From an uncultured Oscillospiraceae bacterium (GTDB lineage Bacteria > Bacillota > Clostridia > Oscillospirales > Oscillospiraceae): DNA of 64,000 nt. Positions 20,301 to 27,740 of this stretch are shown here, piece by piece. The position numbers and the translations under genes are program-made. The notes beneath the pieces were generated by a model, which was not told the origin of the DNA, made no database searches, and saw only the letters and a list, made by a program, of their open reading frames with translations. Every line of letters begins with the position of its first letter. Position 1 is the first letter of the stretch. The stretch covers positions 1-64,000 of the forward strand of contig CAJUSE010000003.1 in the NCBI GenBank assembly GCA_910588975.1, written 5' to 3'.

Positions 20301-20621
20301 GGTGCCCCCCACCACCCGCTTGCCCTGCTCCTCCAGGGCTTTGGCCATGGCGGTGAGGGTGGCCTTGTCAATGACATTCCCGCCGTATGCCACCGTGGGG
20401 GTCACGGCGGTGTTGGGGGTGTATGCGATGTAGCGCTCGGTGCGCAGGTCGGAATATGTATCGCTCCAAAACCAGCCTGTGGTAAGCCCTGTCCCTTGGG
20501 ACAGGGGGCGGTTGGCGGTATGCAGGTCATGGCCCAGGGCGTCAGAGGCCAGGGCGGCCTGGGGCAGCACCAGTGCCAGAGACAGGCCCAGAGCGGTCAA
20601 TTTTCGTGTCAGCTGATTCAT
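17328..20621 (-). CDS. SLH-domain phosphodiester glycosidase-like surface protein
   Basis: A 1097-residue exported protein. Residues 1-25 are a signal peptide. Residues about 80-450 match the phosphodiester glycosidase (NAGPA) fold, with NGDFYVMATG and EAIGLDGGGSTTIG motifs. The middle, about 460-900, looks like Ig/Big-type and carbohydrate-binding beta domains. The last 190 residues hold three SLH repeats (DHWAAACANYLYGQGITKG and so on) that anchor to wall polymer. The family uncaps or trims sugar phosphodiesters, so a role in envelope polysaccharide turnover is inferred. It is monocistronic, flanked by terminators. Confidence 0.88.
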   Translation of the reverse strand: MNQLTRKLTALGLSLALVLPQAALASDALGHDLHTANRPLSQGTGLTTGWFWSDTYSDLRTERYIAYTPNTAVTPTVAYGGNVIDKATLTAMAKALEEQGKRVVGGTNGDFYVMATGQPLGLVVTDGVVRSSSSYHYAIGFREDGTAFIGQPQLRITATLPDAVLNVSGGINKVRQVTNPDGGGLTLLTGDFASTTQNTKGGVDVYLTLLTDEVGQEVDVLTPVQVALPVETPAETYTIDPDTGLQVPLPTPEPTYVTEMQPTGRTIEVAQDLRIGKRVRCQVDFVTEAAGSNPLQKGSLVLTMNGTDDPNVLARLRSLKPGDQVDLDITAADSRWEEATQALGGMYRLLEGGQLGSNLSAERTARTAIGIKGDGTVLFYTMDGKQPGHSVGATCAQVAQRLLELGCTEAIGLDGGGSTTIGVTDPAGDSFSVVNRPSDGAQRANSTAIFLTTELKPTGAEGRELILTPGDAIVLSGTKLSFSANLLDTAWYDMGPTNARYDILTESGSAISKEGEYIAGSHAGQDIISANKLTAIYGKDGNGSLMGSTGIAEGEAVVTVVKTPDKITVSNEATGGTVQAISLEPGETISLTAAATWRNLAVTSQDTCYTWACDPAVGTITEDGTFTAGAEGGSGSLTVTAGGKAVTLPVNVAGHIRTLEDFEGIEPPFTADEAVDGVSTTQVTLEQSLNNVRTGQQSLRVDYAAREGAARLNANVAIPAGEGYLGLWVRGDNSGNVLSARVATAASDALVESYRLGDDTVPLDLLGGERVIVTALDFDGWKHVLVALPKDARALVGLELTQTGAQGSGTVWLDQLTSSNAPLEDFNAPLIDLKVEGNTLTAAISDNVDRELPAGAVKATYDGWNLETSWNAATGVLTATLPDFGSLERRVSVTAVDASGNLSRQSVSAGQGPTLIFEDMEDHWAAACANYLYGQGITKGVSDVGRLIYQPNANITRAEFFTMCARWMHLDLTAAGGTELPFADAGDIPTWAVDAVKAMHAAGVLQGSLDAGVLKVNPGATITRSEVMTILGRTQSRGYREADLAAFIDAAAVPAWAQAYVSSLVGQGVINGYEDGTVRPMNPMTRGEVAKVLYTLR

Positions 20622-20655
20622 AGCTCCTCCTGAATGTGCGGGGGTTGGATGGGAT

Positions 20656-20687
20656 AAAAAAGGTCTGTGCCCCTGGGGACACAGACC
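20656..20687 (-). terminator. intrinsic terminator of hemW
   Basis: GGTCTGTG..CACAGACC stem followed on the minus strand by TTTTTT, between hemW and the SLH glycosidase gene. Confidence 0.82.
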
Positions 20688-20769
20688 TTATCATAGCACG
20701 TTTTTCGGGGGGTGTAAACCGCCCCGGAGAAATTGTCAGAAAAATGCAAGCGCAGGACATAGGGCCCGC

Positions 20770-21993
20770 TCACGGCTCCTCGTCCCCGCCCTTCAGGTTG
20801 GGGGGCACGCCCTGGTTGCGCAGGCGGGGCAGGGTGTTTTCCAGGGTGGCGGCCTCCTGAATGGTCAGCAGGTCCCCAATGAGTTGATTGGACACCAGAA
20901 AGCCCCGGGGGGTCAGGTGCCACCGCCGGTCCTTCTTCACCGCCCAGCCCCGGCGCTCGTACTCCTCCAGCTTTTGCTCCAGGGGGTCAAAGTTCATGGA
21001 AAACTCCCGGCGGTACTCCCACTCCTCAATGCCCCGGGTGGTGCGCAGGCGGAGCATAAGGTACTCCCCCCCACGCTCCCGGTGGGGGACGATGTCCGAT
21101 TCGTCGATGACCGACCCGCCCCCCAGGATGCCCCGGATATACCGGTCCAGATCCCGGACAAAGGAGTAGCGCCGGCCCCCGAAGTCGGAGTGGGCCCCGG
21201 GGCCAAAGCCCAGATAGGGCCGGCCCATCCAATATTTCAGGTTGTGCCGGGACTGATAGCCCGACCGGGCAAAATTGGAGATCTCATACTGGGGGTAGCC
21301 CGCCTGCTCCAGCCGCTCCACCGTCCACAGGTACATATCGGCCTGGGTGTCGTCGTCGGGGAGGATCTCTCCCCGGGCGACACGGCCGTCCAGGGGGGTG
21401 CCCGGCTCCACCTTCAGCCCATAGCAGCTCAAATGCTGGGGCTCCAGAGCCAGAGCGGCCTCCAGGCTCTTTTTCCAGGACTCCAGGCTCTGCCCCGGCA
21501 GGCCGTAGATGAGGTCCAGCGACAGGTTTTTGATCCTGGCCTTCTTGGCCGCCGCCACGGCCTGGATCACCTGCTGAAAATCGTGAAGGCGGTGGACGGC
21601 CTGAAGCTCCATGTCACAGGCCGACTGCATACCCAGGCTCAGCCGGTTCACCCCGCTGCGGCGGACGGCGGTGAGAAACTTCCTGTCGGCGCTTTCCGGG
21701 TTGGCCTCGCAGGTGATCTCGGCGTCCCGGGCCACATCGAACCGGCGGCGCACCTCCCCCAGCAGCTTGCTGATCCGCTTGGCCCCAAAATAGCTGGGAG
21801 TGCCGCCGCCGATGTAGACCGTATCCACCTTCCAGCCCTTGGTGAGGGGAGCGGTCTCCTTCAGATGGGCGATGAGGGCCTTCAGGTACAGGTCCATGGT
21901 CTCCTCCCGGTCGGGGAGGGAATAGAAATCGCAATAGTCACATTTGCCCTTGCAAAAGGGAATGTGGATGTATAGTCCCAGCTTTTCGGCCAC
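20770..21993 (-). CDS. hemW: radical SAM heme chaperone HemW
   Basis: HemW inserts heme into apo-proteins and was long misnamed oxygen-independent coproporphyrinogen oxidase. The 407-residue product has the CxxxCxxC cluster motif at Cys14, 18 and 21, followed by DF. It also has the GGGTPSYF motif, and LSLGMQS in the place typical of HemW. The HemW C-terminal domain is present. The start is GTG 21993, because AGAGGTGA is well placed for it; an in-frame GTG at 22002 abuts the SD. It is transcribed divergently from the pseudouridine synthase gene. Confidence 0.9.
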   Translation of the reverse strand: MAEKLGLYIHIPFCKGKCDYCDFYSLPDREETMDLYLKALIAHLKETAPLTKGWKVDTVYIGGGTPSYFGAKRISKLLGEVRRRFDVARDAEITCEANPESADRKFLTAVRRSGVNRLSLGMQSACDMELQAVHRLHDFQQVIQAVAAAKKARIKNLSLDLIYGLPGQSLESWKKSLEAALALEPQHLSCYGLKVEPGTPLDGRVARGEILPDDDTQADMYLWTVERLEQAGYPQYEISNFARSGYQSRHNLKYWMGRPYLGFGPGAHSDFGGRRYSFVRDLDRYIRGILGGGSVIDESDIVPHRERGGEYLMLRLRTTRGIEEWEYRREFSMNFDPLEQKLEEYERRGWAVKKDRRWHLTPRGFLVSNQLIGDLLTIQEAATLENTLPRLRNQGVPPNLKGGDEEP

Positions 21994-22034
21994 AGGGCTC
22001 ACCTCTTATGGGCAGGATGGGAAATAATAGGCTT

Positions 22035-22063
22035 ATTATACTACACTTTTCACAATTTGAAAA
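22035..22063 (-). promoter_or_regulatory. sigma-A promoter of hemW
   Basis: Perfect TATAAT (22040-22035) with a weak TTTTCA 17 bp upstream. One arm of the 22046-22099 inverted repeat lies across this promoter. Confidence 0.6.
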
Positions 22064-22099
22064 GAGGGGGTAGGCAAGAAATCAGCAAATTGTGAAAAG
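22046..22099. promoter_or_regulatory. 14-bp inverted repeat between divergent genes, candidate operator
   Basis: CTTTTCACAATTTG (22046-22059) and its exact reverse complement CAAATTGTGAAAAG (22086-22099) are separated by 26 bp. The left arm overlaps the hemW promoter spacer. Each arm contains TTGTGAAAA, like a half-site of the redox repressor Rex, but the arms are too far apart for one Rex dimer site. Confidence 0.5.
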
Positions 22100-22157
22100 C
22101 AGGCCCACTCTCCCCTCCCCCGGCGCAATATTCCCTATTCCCTGTTTCCCCCCGATG

Positions 22158-22166
22158 TGCTATAAT
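22158..22166 (+). promoter_or_regulatory. extended -10 promoter for the pseudouridine synthase gene
   Basis: TGCTATAAT (extended -10). No convincing -35 is present. Leader about 100 nt. Confidence 0.55.
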
Positions 22167-22270
22167 GCCCCCAGAACGTCACATAAATATGCCGTCCCAG
22201 GCTGTCGCCCGGCTGCGGCATTGATGTACCCACAAAATGCCCTTGTGGGCGGTAGGATGAGTCGAAGGAG

Positions 22271-23176
22271 GTGGACAGGCTGCGCTATTTGGAATTTACC
22301 GTACTCCCCCAGGAGGCTGGCCGGCGGGTGGATGCCATCCTCCGCAGCCACGGCCTGTCCACCTCGGCCATCCGCCGGGCCAAGCACAGGCCAAAGGGAC
22401 TGCTGGTGGACGGAGAGGACATCTACACAAGCTATCTGGTCCACCCCGGGCAGGTGGTGGCCATTCTGGCCGACGATACCAAGGTCTCCCAGATCGTCCC
22501 CGCCGACGGCCCGGTGGACATCCTCTACGAGGATGAGGACCTGCTGGTGGTGGACAAGCCCGCCGGGCTCACCGTCCACCCCTGCGCCGGCAACTGGGAC
22601 GACTCCCTGGGAGCACGGCTGGTCCACTACTACCAGAGCCGGGGCCTTGCCGCCGATTTTCACCCTGTCCACCGGCTGGACAAGGGGACCAGCGGGCTTA
22701 TGGCGGTGGCCAGACACCCCGCCGCCCAGCACGCCCTCACCGCCGCCCTCCACTCCAGTGCCTTTGAGCGCACCTATCTGGCGGTGTGTGAGGGAACGCC
22801 CTCCCCTGCCGCCGGGGTCATTGACGCCCCTCTGGGCCGCACGGAGGAGTCCTTCATCCGCCAGTGTGTCCGCCCCGACGGCAAGGCGGCCCGGACCCAC
22901 TATGAGGTGGTGGAGGCGGGGGAGAAATTCTCCCTGGTCCGGCTGGTGCTGGAGACAGGCCGGACCCACCAGATCCGGGTCCACATGGCCCACATAGGCC
23001 ACCCTTTGGCCGGAGATTTCCTCTACGGAACAGAGGATCCCGACCTCATCGCCCGGCCCGCCCTGCACTCCCACCAGCTCGCCTTCCGCCAGCCCTTCAC
23101 CGGGGAGGAGCTGGCCTTCACCGCTCCCCTGCCCCGGGATATGGAGGGGCTTATCCACCCGACAAGGAGGACATGA
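22271..23176 (+). CDS. RluA-family pseudouridine synthase
   Basis: Isomerises uridine to pseudouridine in rRNA or tRNA. The 301-residue product has an S4-like N-terminal part and the catalytic HRLDKGTSG motif at 134-142 (Asp137), then the ETGRTHQIRVHM motif. This places it in the RluA/RluD group; exact target unknown. The start is odd: GTG 22271 directly touches AAGGAG, while the AGGAGG at 22266-22271 is ideally spaced for a CTG at 22280. An in-frame stop lies at 22253. It overlaps the next gene by 4 nt (ATGA) if that gene uses its first ATG. Confidence 0.9.
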   Translation: MDRLRYLEFTVLPQEAGRRVDAILRSHGLSTSAIRRAKHRPKGLLVDGEDIYTSYLVHPGQVVAILADDTKVSQIVPADGPVDILYEDEDLLVVDKPAGLTVHPCAGNWDDSLGARLVHYYQSRGLAADFHPVHRLDKGTSGLMAVARHPAAQHALTAALHSSAFERTYLAVCEGTPSPAAGVIDAPLGRTEESFIRQCVRPDGKAARTHYEVVEAGEKFSLVRLVLETGRTHQIRVHMAHIGHPLAGDFLYGTEDPDLIARPALHSHQLAFRQPFTGEELAFTAPLPRDMEGLIHPTRRT

Positions 23177-23178
23177 CC

Positions 23179-23769
23179 ATGATAAAGGATCTCATTTTCG
23201 CCCTGCTCCACCCCTTTTTGAAGGGGTATATCCGCCTGCGCTTCGGGGACTACTGGGCCCTGAAAAAGCACCTGCAGAAGCGGCCCAGCAAGCTGCTGCG
23301 GCTGTGCTACGACCACCACTTCATGGCCCTGGGCAGCTTTGTGGGGCTCCACAGCACCATTGAAGGCACCCCCTACTTTCCCCACGGCTGCCGGGGAGTA
23401 TTCATCTCGGATGATGCCGTCATCGGCGCCGGGGCGGTCATCTTTCAGCAGGTGACCATTGGCTCCAACACCCTCCAGGGCACCGGCCACCCCGGCTCCC
23501 CCGTCATTGGGGAGAGCTGCTATCTGGGGGCGGGGTGCAAGGTCATCGGGGGCATCACCCTGGGCCGGCGGTGCCGGGTGGGGGCCAACGCCGTGGTCTA
23601 CGAGGACATGGGGGACGACTGCGTGGCCGTGTGCGCCCCCACCCGCATCCTCCAGAAGGAGCATCTGGACAACACCTTCCGCACCGTTATCGGCGGGGTG
23701 CGCTACGTCAACCGGGATGGGCGGCTAGTCCGGGAGGAGACGGCGGAGCGGGATGTGGTGGAGGTCTAA
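23179..23769 (+). CDS. hexapeptide-repeat acyltransferase, serine O-acetyltransferase-like
   Basis: A 196-residue protein with a left-handed beta-helix region (about residues 65-165). The GSNTLQGTGHPGSPVIGESCYLGAGCKVIGG portion, read in parts, is typical of CysE-type serine acetyltransferases, with the catalytic-type His in GHPG. The N-terminal helical domain is shorter than in CysE, so other acyl acceptors are possible. Two ATGs compete: 23173 overlaps the upstream stop, and 23179 has better SD spacing. It is co-transcribed with the RluA-type gene. Confidence 0.8.
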   Translation: MIKDLIFALLHPFLKGYIRLRFGDYWALKKHLQKRPSKLLRLCYDHHFMALGSFVGLHSTIEGTPYFPHGCRGVFISDDAVIGAGAVIFQQVTIGSNTLQGTGHPGSPVIGESCYLGAGCKVIGGITLGRRCRVGANAVVYEDMGDDCVAVCAPTRILQKEHLDNTFRTVIGGVRYVNRDGRLVREETAERDVVEV

Positions 23770-23799
23770 ATTTTCTACATCCTTTCCTGCTGGTTTTTC

Positions 23800-23828
23800 T
23801 TGACAAGCCCCCTGTAAGGGGGTACATT
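23800..23828 (+). promoter_or_regulatory. sigma-A promoter with palindromic spacer, for the 5'-nucleotidase-like gene
   Basis: TTGACA, 17-bp spacer, TACATT. The spacer contains CCCCCT-GTA-AGGGGG, an inverted repeat centred between the hexamers where a repressor could bind. The leader is about 80 nt. Confidence 0.7.
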
Positions 23829-23914
23829 TTAAGTAGCACAACAATGCGCCTGCCTTTGCTCGGTGAGGGCAGGGGAAACCCAATGCTCCACACAAAAGAA
23901 AGGGGAAATGCACA

Positions 23915-26155
23915 GTGAAAAAACGTATCCTGTCCACCCTCCTGGCCCTGGGTATGGCCGTGTCCCTCATGGGCACCGGCGCTGCCTTTGCCGCCGAGGA
24001 GAAGGAGATCAACATCTTCGGCATCGGCGACTTCGGCGGTGCCCTGGACGACAGCGGCAAGCCTGCCGGCAACCCCGGCGGCGCCCGGGTGGTGGGGGCC
24101 ATGAAGGCCCTGACTACCGAGGCCGCCAACCCCATCGTGGTCACCGGCGGCACCATTTACACCGGCTCGGCCATCTCCGAGACCAACCACGGCAAGCCCG
24201 TCAATGAGATGCTGAAGGCCATGGGCGTAAAGTACGCCAGCGTGGGCAACCACGACTTCGACTGGTCCAACATCGACACCCGGGACGAGGTCTTTAACAC
24301 CTGGCAGACCGACGGCGCCTTCACCTTCCTCAACGCCAACGTGTATTGGACCAAGGGCGAGAAGGCCGGCCAGCGGGTCTTTACCCCCTACGCCACCGAG
24401 ACAGTGGACGGCGTGAAGATCGGCTTCTTCGGCGTCATCGGCGAGGACAATATGTCCGCCATCTCCGCTCTGAACACCGAGGGCATCGAGTTCCGCCCCG
24501 CCACCGAGGCCGGCATCGAGATGGCCAAGCTGCTGCGCACCGAGGAGAAGTGCGATGTGGTCATCGCCCTGGCCCATGTGGCCAGCGTTCAGGACGCCCC
24601 CTATGACCTGGAGGCCACCGTCAACGGCGGCATCGGCCCCTTCATCGAGGCCATCAACGCCGCCTGCAAGAAGGCCGGCGTGAAGGGTCTGGACGGCGTC
24701 ATGGGCAGCCAGACCACCGCCCCCTGCCTGGCTGTTATCGACGGCACCCCCGTGGTCAAGGCCCAGAACTACGGCAAGTTCATCGACCAGCTGAACATTA
24801 AGATCGACGGCAAGGGCAATGTCACCGTCACCCCCTCCCTCCACCCCCTGACCCAGATCACCATGAAGGATGGGGAGGAGACCGTCTCCCTCATGGGCAC
24901 CACCGAGACCACCCGGGAGGAGCAGCCCGAGGATGAGGCTTTCAAGGCCGTCTATGACGAGTACAACGCCATCCTGGCCGAGCTGATGGACGCCCCCCGG
25001 GGCATTGCCGATGCCCACTTCAGCTACGCTGAGGGGGAGGATCGGTTCAACTATCAGAAGTGGTATCTCCGCCAGAACTGGTACTATGTGAACGAGGTCT
25101 ACGGCGAGCCCATCGTGGCCTACTTCCAGAACACCGGCGGAATCCGCAACATCGGCGAGACCGTGGTGGAGCCCGGCGACGAGCTGGCCCTGCGGCTTCT
25201 CTACACCGTGGCCCCCTTTGATAACTACATCGTCACCATGGACATGACCGGCAAGGACATCAAGACCCTGCTGGGCGGCGAGAGCCAGTACGGCAAGTAC
25301 ACCTCCCTCCTGCAGTACGGCCTGGACGTGACCTACAAGGCCGGTGAGTTCGAGGCCAACGGCGAGGTGGAGAGCGTGAAGCTGAACGGCGAGGAGCTGG
25401 TGGACGAGGAGGTCTACCACATCGCCTGCAACACCTTCCTCTATCCCGGCCCCGGCGACAGCATGGACTTCTCCGCCGGCACCAACGCCAAGAACATCAA
25501 TGTCATCAACCGCAACGCCGTTCTGGCCGCCATCCTGGACCAGAGCGCCACTGTGAAGAGCGACGCCTTTGCCGTGGCCTATGACACCGCCACCGCCGGC
25601 GCTGTCACCGTGACCACCACCAACGACAAGGCCACCGTCACCTTCGCCCAGCCCGAGGCTCCTCTGGCTGTGGGCCGGAACACCGTGAAGGCCACCGTCA
25701 CCGCCCCCTATGCCGATCCCTATGCCACCACCGGCGCTGTCACCCGGGACTATGACCTGACTGTGGTCCGGGAGTACGCCGACCAGGCCGCCATCCCCGC
25801 CGAGATGGCCGATGTGGTCAACCGCCTGACTGTGGACGGTGTGTTCAAGGGCAATGGCGAGGGCAACTTCGCCGCTGACACCCAGCTGACCATGAACGAG
25901 CTGGCCGTGCTCCTTGCCCGGGCCGCCGGGGCCGAGCTGGCCGCCGACTCCACCGACTGGGCCGCCCCCGCTGTGGCCTGGTGCCTGGAGAAAGGCGCTC
26001 TCCAGCCCGGCTTTGAGGGCACCGCCAACCTGACCGGCGAGACCCTCCGGGCCGCCGCCAAGGTCCTCTTTGACACCGAGATCACTGTGGAGTTCTCTCC
26101 CGCTGTGACCCGGGGCGAGACCGCTATGGCTCTGGCCCAGATGCTGGGGCTGTAA
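23915..26155 (+). CDS. 5'-nucleotidase-family surface protein with SLH-like C-terminus; catalytic motifs degenerate
   Basis: A 746-residue exported protein. Residues 1-27 are a signal peptide and about 31-300 a calcineurin-like metallophosphatase domain. About 340-530 form the 5'-nucleotidase C-terminal domain (NTGGIRN). About 570-746 hold a beta domain and SLH-like repeats. Several metal ligands are missing: the usual DxH reads Asp-Phe-Gly (39-41), the usual GD reads Gly-Gly (78-79), and the GHxH motif reads GSQTT (264-268). GNHDFD (111-116) and His221 remain. It may be a pseudoenzyme or have altered metal use. The start is GTG 23915. Confidence 0.85.
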   Translation: MKKRILSTLLALGMAVSLMGTGAAFAAEEKEINIFGIGDFGGALDDSGKPAGNPGGARVVGAMKALTTEAANPIVVTGGTIYTGSAISETNHGKPVNEMLKAMGVKYASVGNHDFDWSNIDTRDEVFNTWQTDGAFTFLNANVYWTKGEKAGQRVFTPYATETVDGVKIGFFGVIGEDNMSAISALNTEGIEFRPATEAGIEMAKLLRTEEKCDVVIALAHVASVQDAPYDLEATVNGGIGPFIEAINAACKKAGVKGLDGVMGSQTTAPCLAVIDGTPVVKAQNYGKFIDQLNIKIDGKGNVTVTPSLHPLTQITMKDGEETVSLMGTTETTREEQPEDEAFKAVYDEYNAILAELMDAPRGIADAHFSYAEGEDRFNYQKWYLRQNWYYVNEVYGEPIVAYFQNTGGIRNIGETVVEPGDELALRLLYTVAPFDNYIVTMDMTGKDIKTLLGGESQYGKYTSLLQYGLDVTYKAGEFEANGEVESVKLNGEELVDEEVYHIACNTFLYPGPGDSMDFSAGTNAKNINVINRNAVLAAILDQSATVKSDAFAVAYDTATAGAVTVTTTNDKATVTFAQPEAPLAVGRNTVKATVTAPYADPYATTGAVTRDYDLTVVREYADQAAIPAEMADVVNRLTVDGVFKGNGEGNFAADTQLTMNELAVLLARAAGAELAADSTDWAAPAVAWCLEKGALQPGFEGTANLTGETLRAAAKVLFDTEITVEFSPAVTRGETAMALAQMLGL

Positions 26156-26188
26156 GATCACCGTTTCAAATCATTTCAAGTAAAGCAA

Positions 26189-26226
26189 GAGCCGGGCAGG
26201 ATTTTTCCTGTCCGGCTCGTTTTTTA
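26189..26226 (+). terminator. intrinsic terminator
   Basis: GAGCCGGgCAGGA/TCCTGtCCGGCTC stem with loop TTTT, followed by GTTTTTT. Confidence 0.92.
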
Positions 26227-26309
26227 TGCTGTGTTGGCCTTTTAGGGGCCTTCTGGCGGGTGGGCGGATGGGGATGGAGGAAAACCCCTCCGCTCCCCTT
26301 TCGACTCTT

Positions 26310-27740
26310 TTACGCCTTGCTTTCTGCCTTATCCCTGTTCAGCTGGGGCAGGCCCTTGAGCCAGCCCCTGCGGTACCATCGCCACATGGCCAGGATGCCC
26401 CGGCTGCCTAGGTCACAGGCCATGGCCAGCCACACACCGGGCAGGCCCATGCCCAGCTTCAGAGTGCACACAAAGGCCACGGGTACCCGGATCAGCCACA
26501 TACACACAAGGCCGGCGTACATGGGGAACTTGGTGTCGTCCACCCCCCGCAGGGCGGCGAAGTAGACGTTGGAGGCGGCGAACAAAGGCTCGGCAAAAAG
26601 CTGGATCCGCAGGGCCCGGGCGGCCTCGTAGACCACGGCGGCGTCGCTGTTGAAGATACGCATCACATTGGGGGCAAAGATGAACATGATGATGCTGGTG
26701 ACCACCGTCATGCCCACGCCGATGATGCCCCCCAGGTGGCCGTAGGCCTCCACGTCCTCCCGGTTGCCGGCCCCCACCCCCTGGCCCACCAGGGCCACGG
26801 TGGCAAAGCCGATGCCCATGGCGGGCAGGTAACAGAAGCCCTCGGCCACGTTGCCGATCTGGTTGGCGGCCAGGGCCACCGTGTTCAGGGCGTGGGCCAC
26901 CAGGGCGGTCATGGCGATCTGGCCGGCGTTGATGATGACCCGCTCCACGGCGGCAGGGGTGCCCAAGTGAAGGGCCCGGCGGATGATGGGCCTATTGGGC
27001 CGCAGGGCCTGGCAGGTGAGCGTGGTCTCGTAGCCCTTCTGGTGGAAGCAGGCCCAGGCAGTGCGCAGGCCGCCGATGGACATGGCGATGGCGCTGGCCA
27101 GGGCGGCCCCCTCCACCCCCATGCCTGCCCCCCAGACGGTGAAGCTGGTTCCCAGAATGGTGACCGTTCTGGTCCCATAGATGAGGAAGAAGTTCAGGAC
27201 CATGTTCATCAGGTTGGTCTGGGTGTTGATGATAAGGGGTGTCTTGGAGTTGCCTGTGGAGCGAAGCACCGAGGAGAAGATGCCCTGAAATGCCATACAG
27301 GGATAGGCGGCGGCGTAGATGCGCAGGTAGTTGGTGGCGCTCTGGCGGATTTCGGGCTTGGCCCCCATCCACACTGAGATCTGCCCGCCCAGCACCTCGT
27401 AGATGGCACAGGTGAGCACACCGCTGATGAGGGCGGCCAAAAAGCCCTGCTGGATGATGGTCCTGGCCCGGTCACTGTCCCCGGCGCCCACGGCGTTGGA
27501 CACCTGGACCGAGTAGCCCACCCCCAGGCCCATGAGGGCCCCGCCGATGAGCCACAGGGCCGGGCCATTCACCGACACGGCGGCGGTGCCGTTGGCCCCC
27601 AGAGAGCCCACCATGGCCGTATCCACATAGGAGACCATGGTGCCCAAAATTTGCTCGATGATGGCAGGCCAGGCCAGATGCCATAAAATTTTCAGTCGTT
27701 CCCGGTCCCGGTTTAAGTCGATAAGGGCCACCGTGTTCAC
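26310..27740 (-). CDS. MATE-family efflux transporter
   Basis: A 476-residue, 12-helix antiporter of the MATE family that exports drugs or metabolites using a sodium or proton gradient. Family features are the two-fold repeated bundles, each starting with a helix like WPAIIEQILGTMVSYVDTAMVG, and the later LVGQGVGAGNREDV. The start is GTG 27740, which overlaps the stop of the radical SAM gene (GTGA), so the two are translationally coupled. Through that operon it falls under the MerR-type promoter at 28640. Confidence 0.92.
   Translation of the reverse strand: MNTVALIDLNRDRERLKILWHLAWPAIIEQILGTMVSYVDTAMVGSLGANGTAAVSVNGPALWLIGGALMGLGVGYSVQVSNAVGAGDSDRARTIIQQGFLAALISGVLTCAIYEVLGGQISVWMGAKPEIRQSATNYLRIYAAAYPCMAFQGIFSSVLRSTGNSKTPLIINTQTNLMNMVLNFFLIYGTRTVTILGTSFTVWGAGMGVEGAALASAIAMSIGGLRTAWACFHQKGYETTLTCQALRPNRPIIRRALHLGTPAAVERVIINAGQIAMTALVAHALNTVALAANQIGNVAEGFCYLPAMGIGFATVALVGQGVGAGNREDVEAYGHLGGIIGVGMTVVTSIIMFIFAPNVMRIFNSDAAVVYEAARALRIQLFAEPLFAASNVYFAALRGVDDTKFPMYAGLVCMWLIRVPVAFVCTLKLGMGLPGVWLAMACDLGSRGILAMWRWYRRGWLKGLPQLNRDKAESKA

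Noticed and set aside
22046..22099. Classical Rex operator
   Set aside because: The two TTGTGAAAA half-sites are about 40 bp apart, whereas a Rex dimer needs them adjacent. It is kept only as an unidentified inverted repeat.
23914..26155. Active secreted 5'-nucleotidase
   Set aside because: Family fold and C-terminal motif are present, but the DxH, GD and GHxH metal-binding motifs are altered, so activity should not be assumed.
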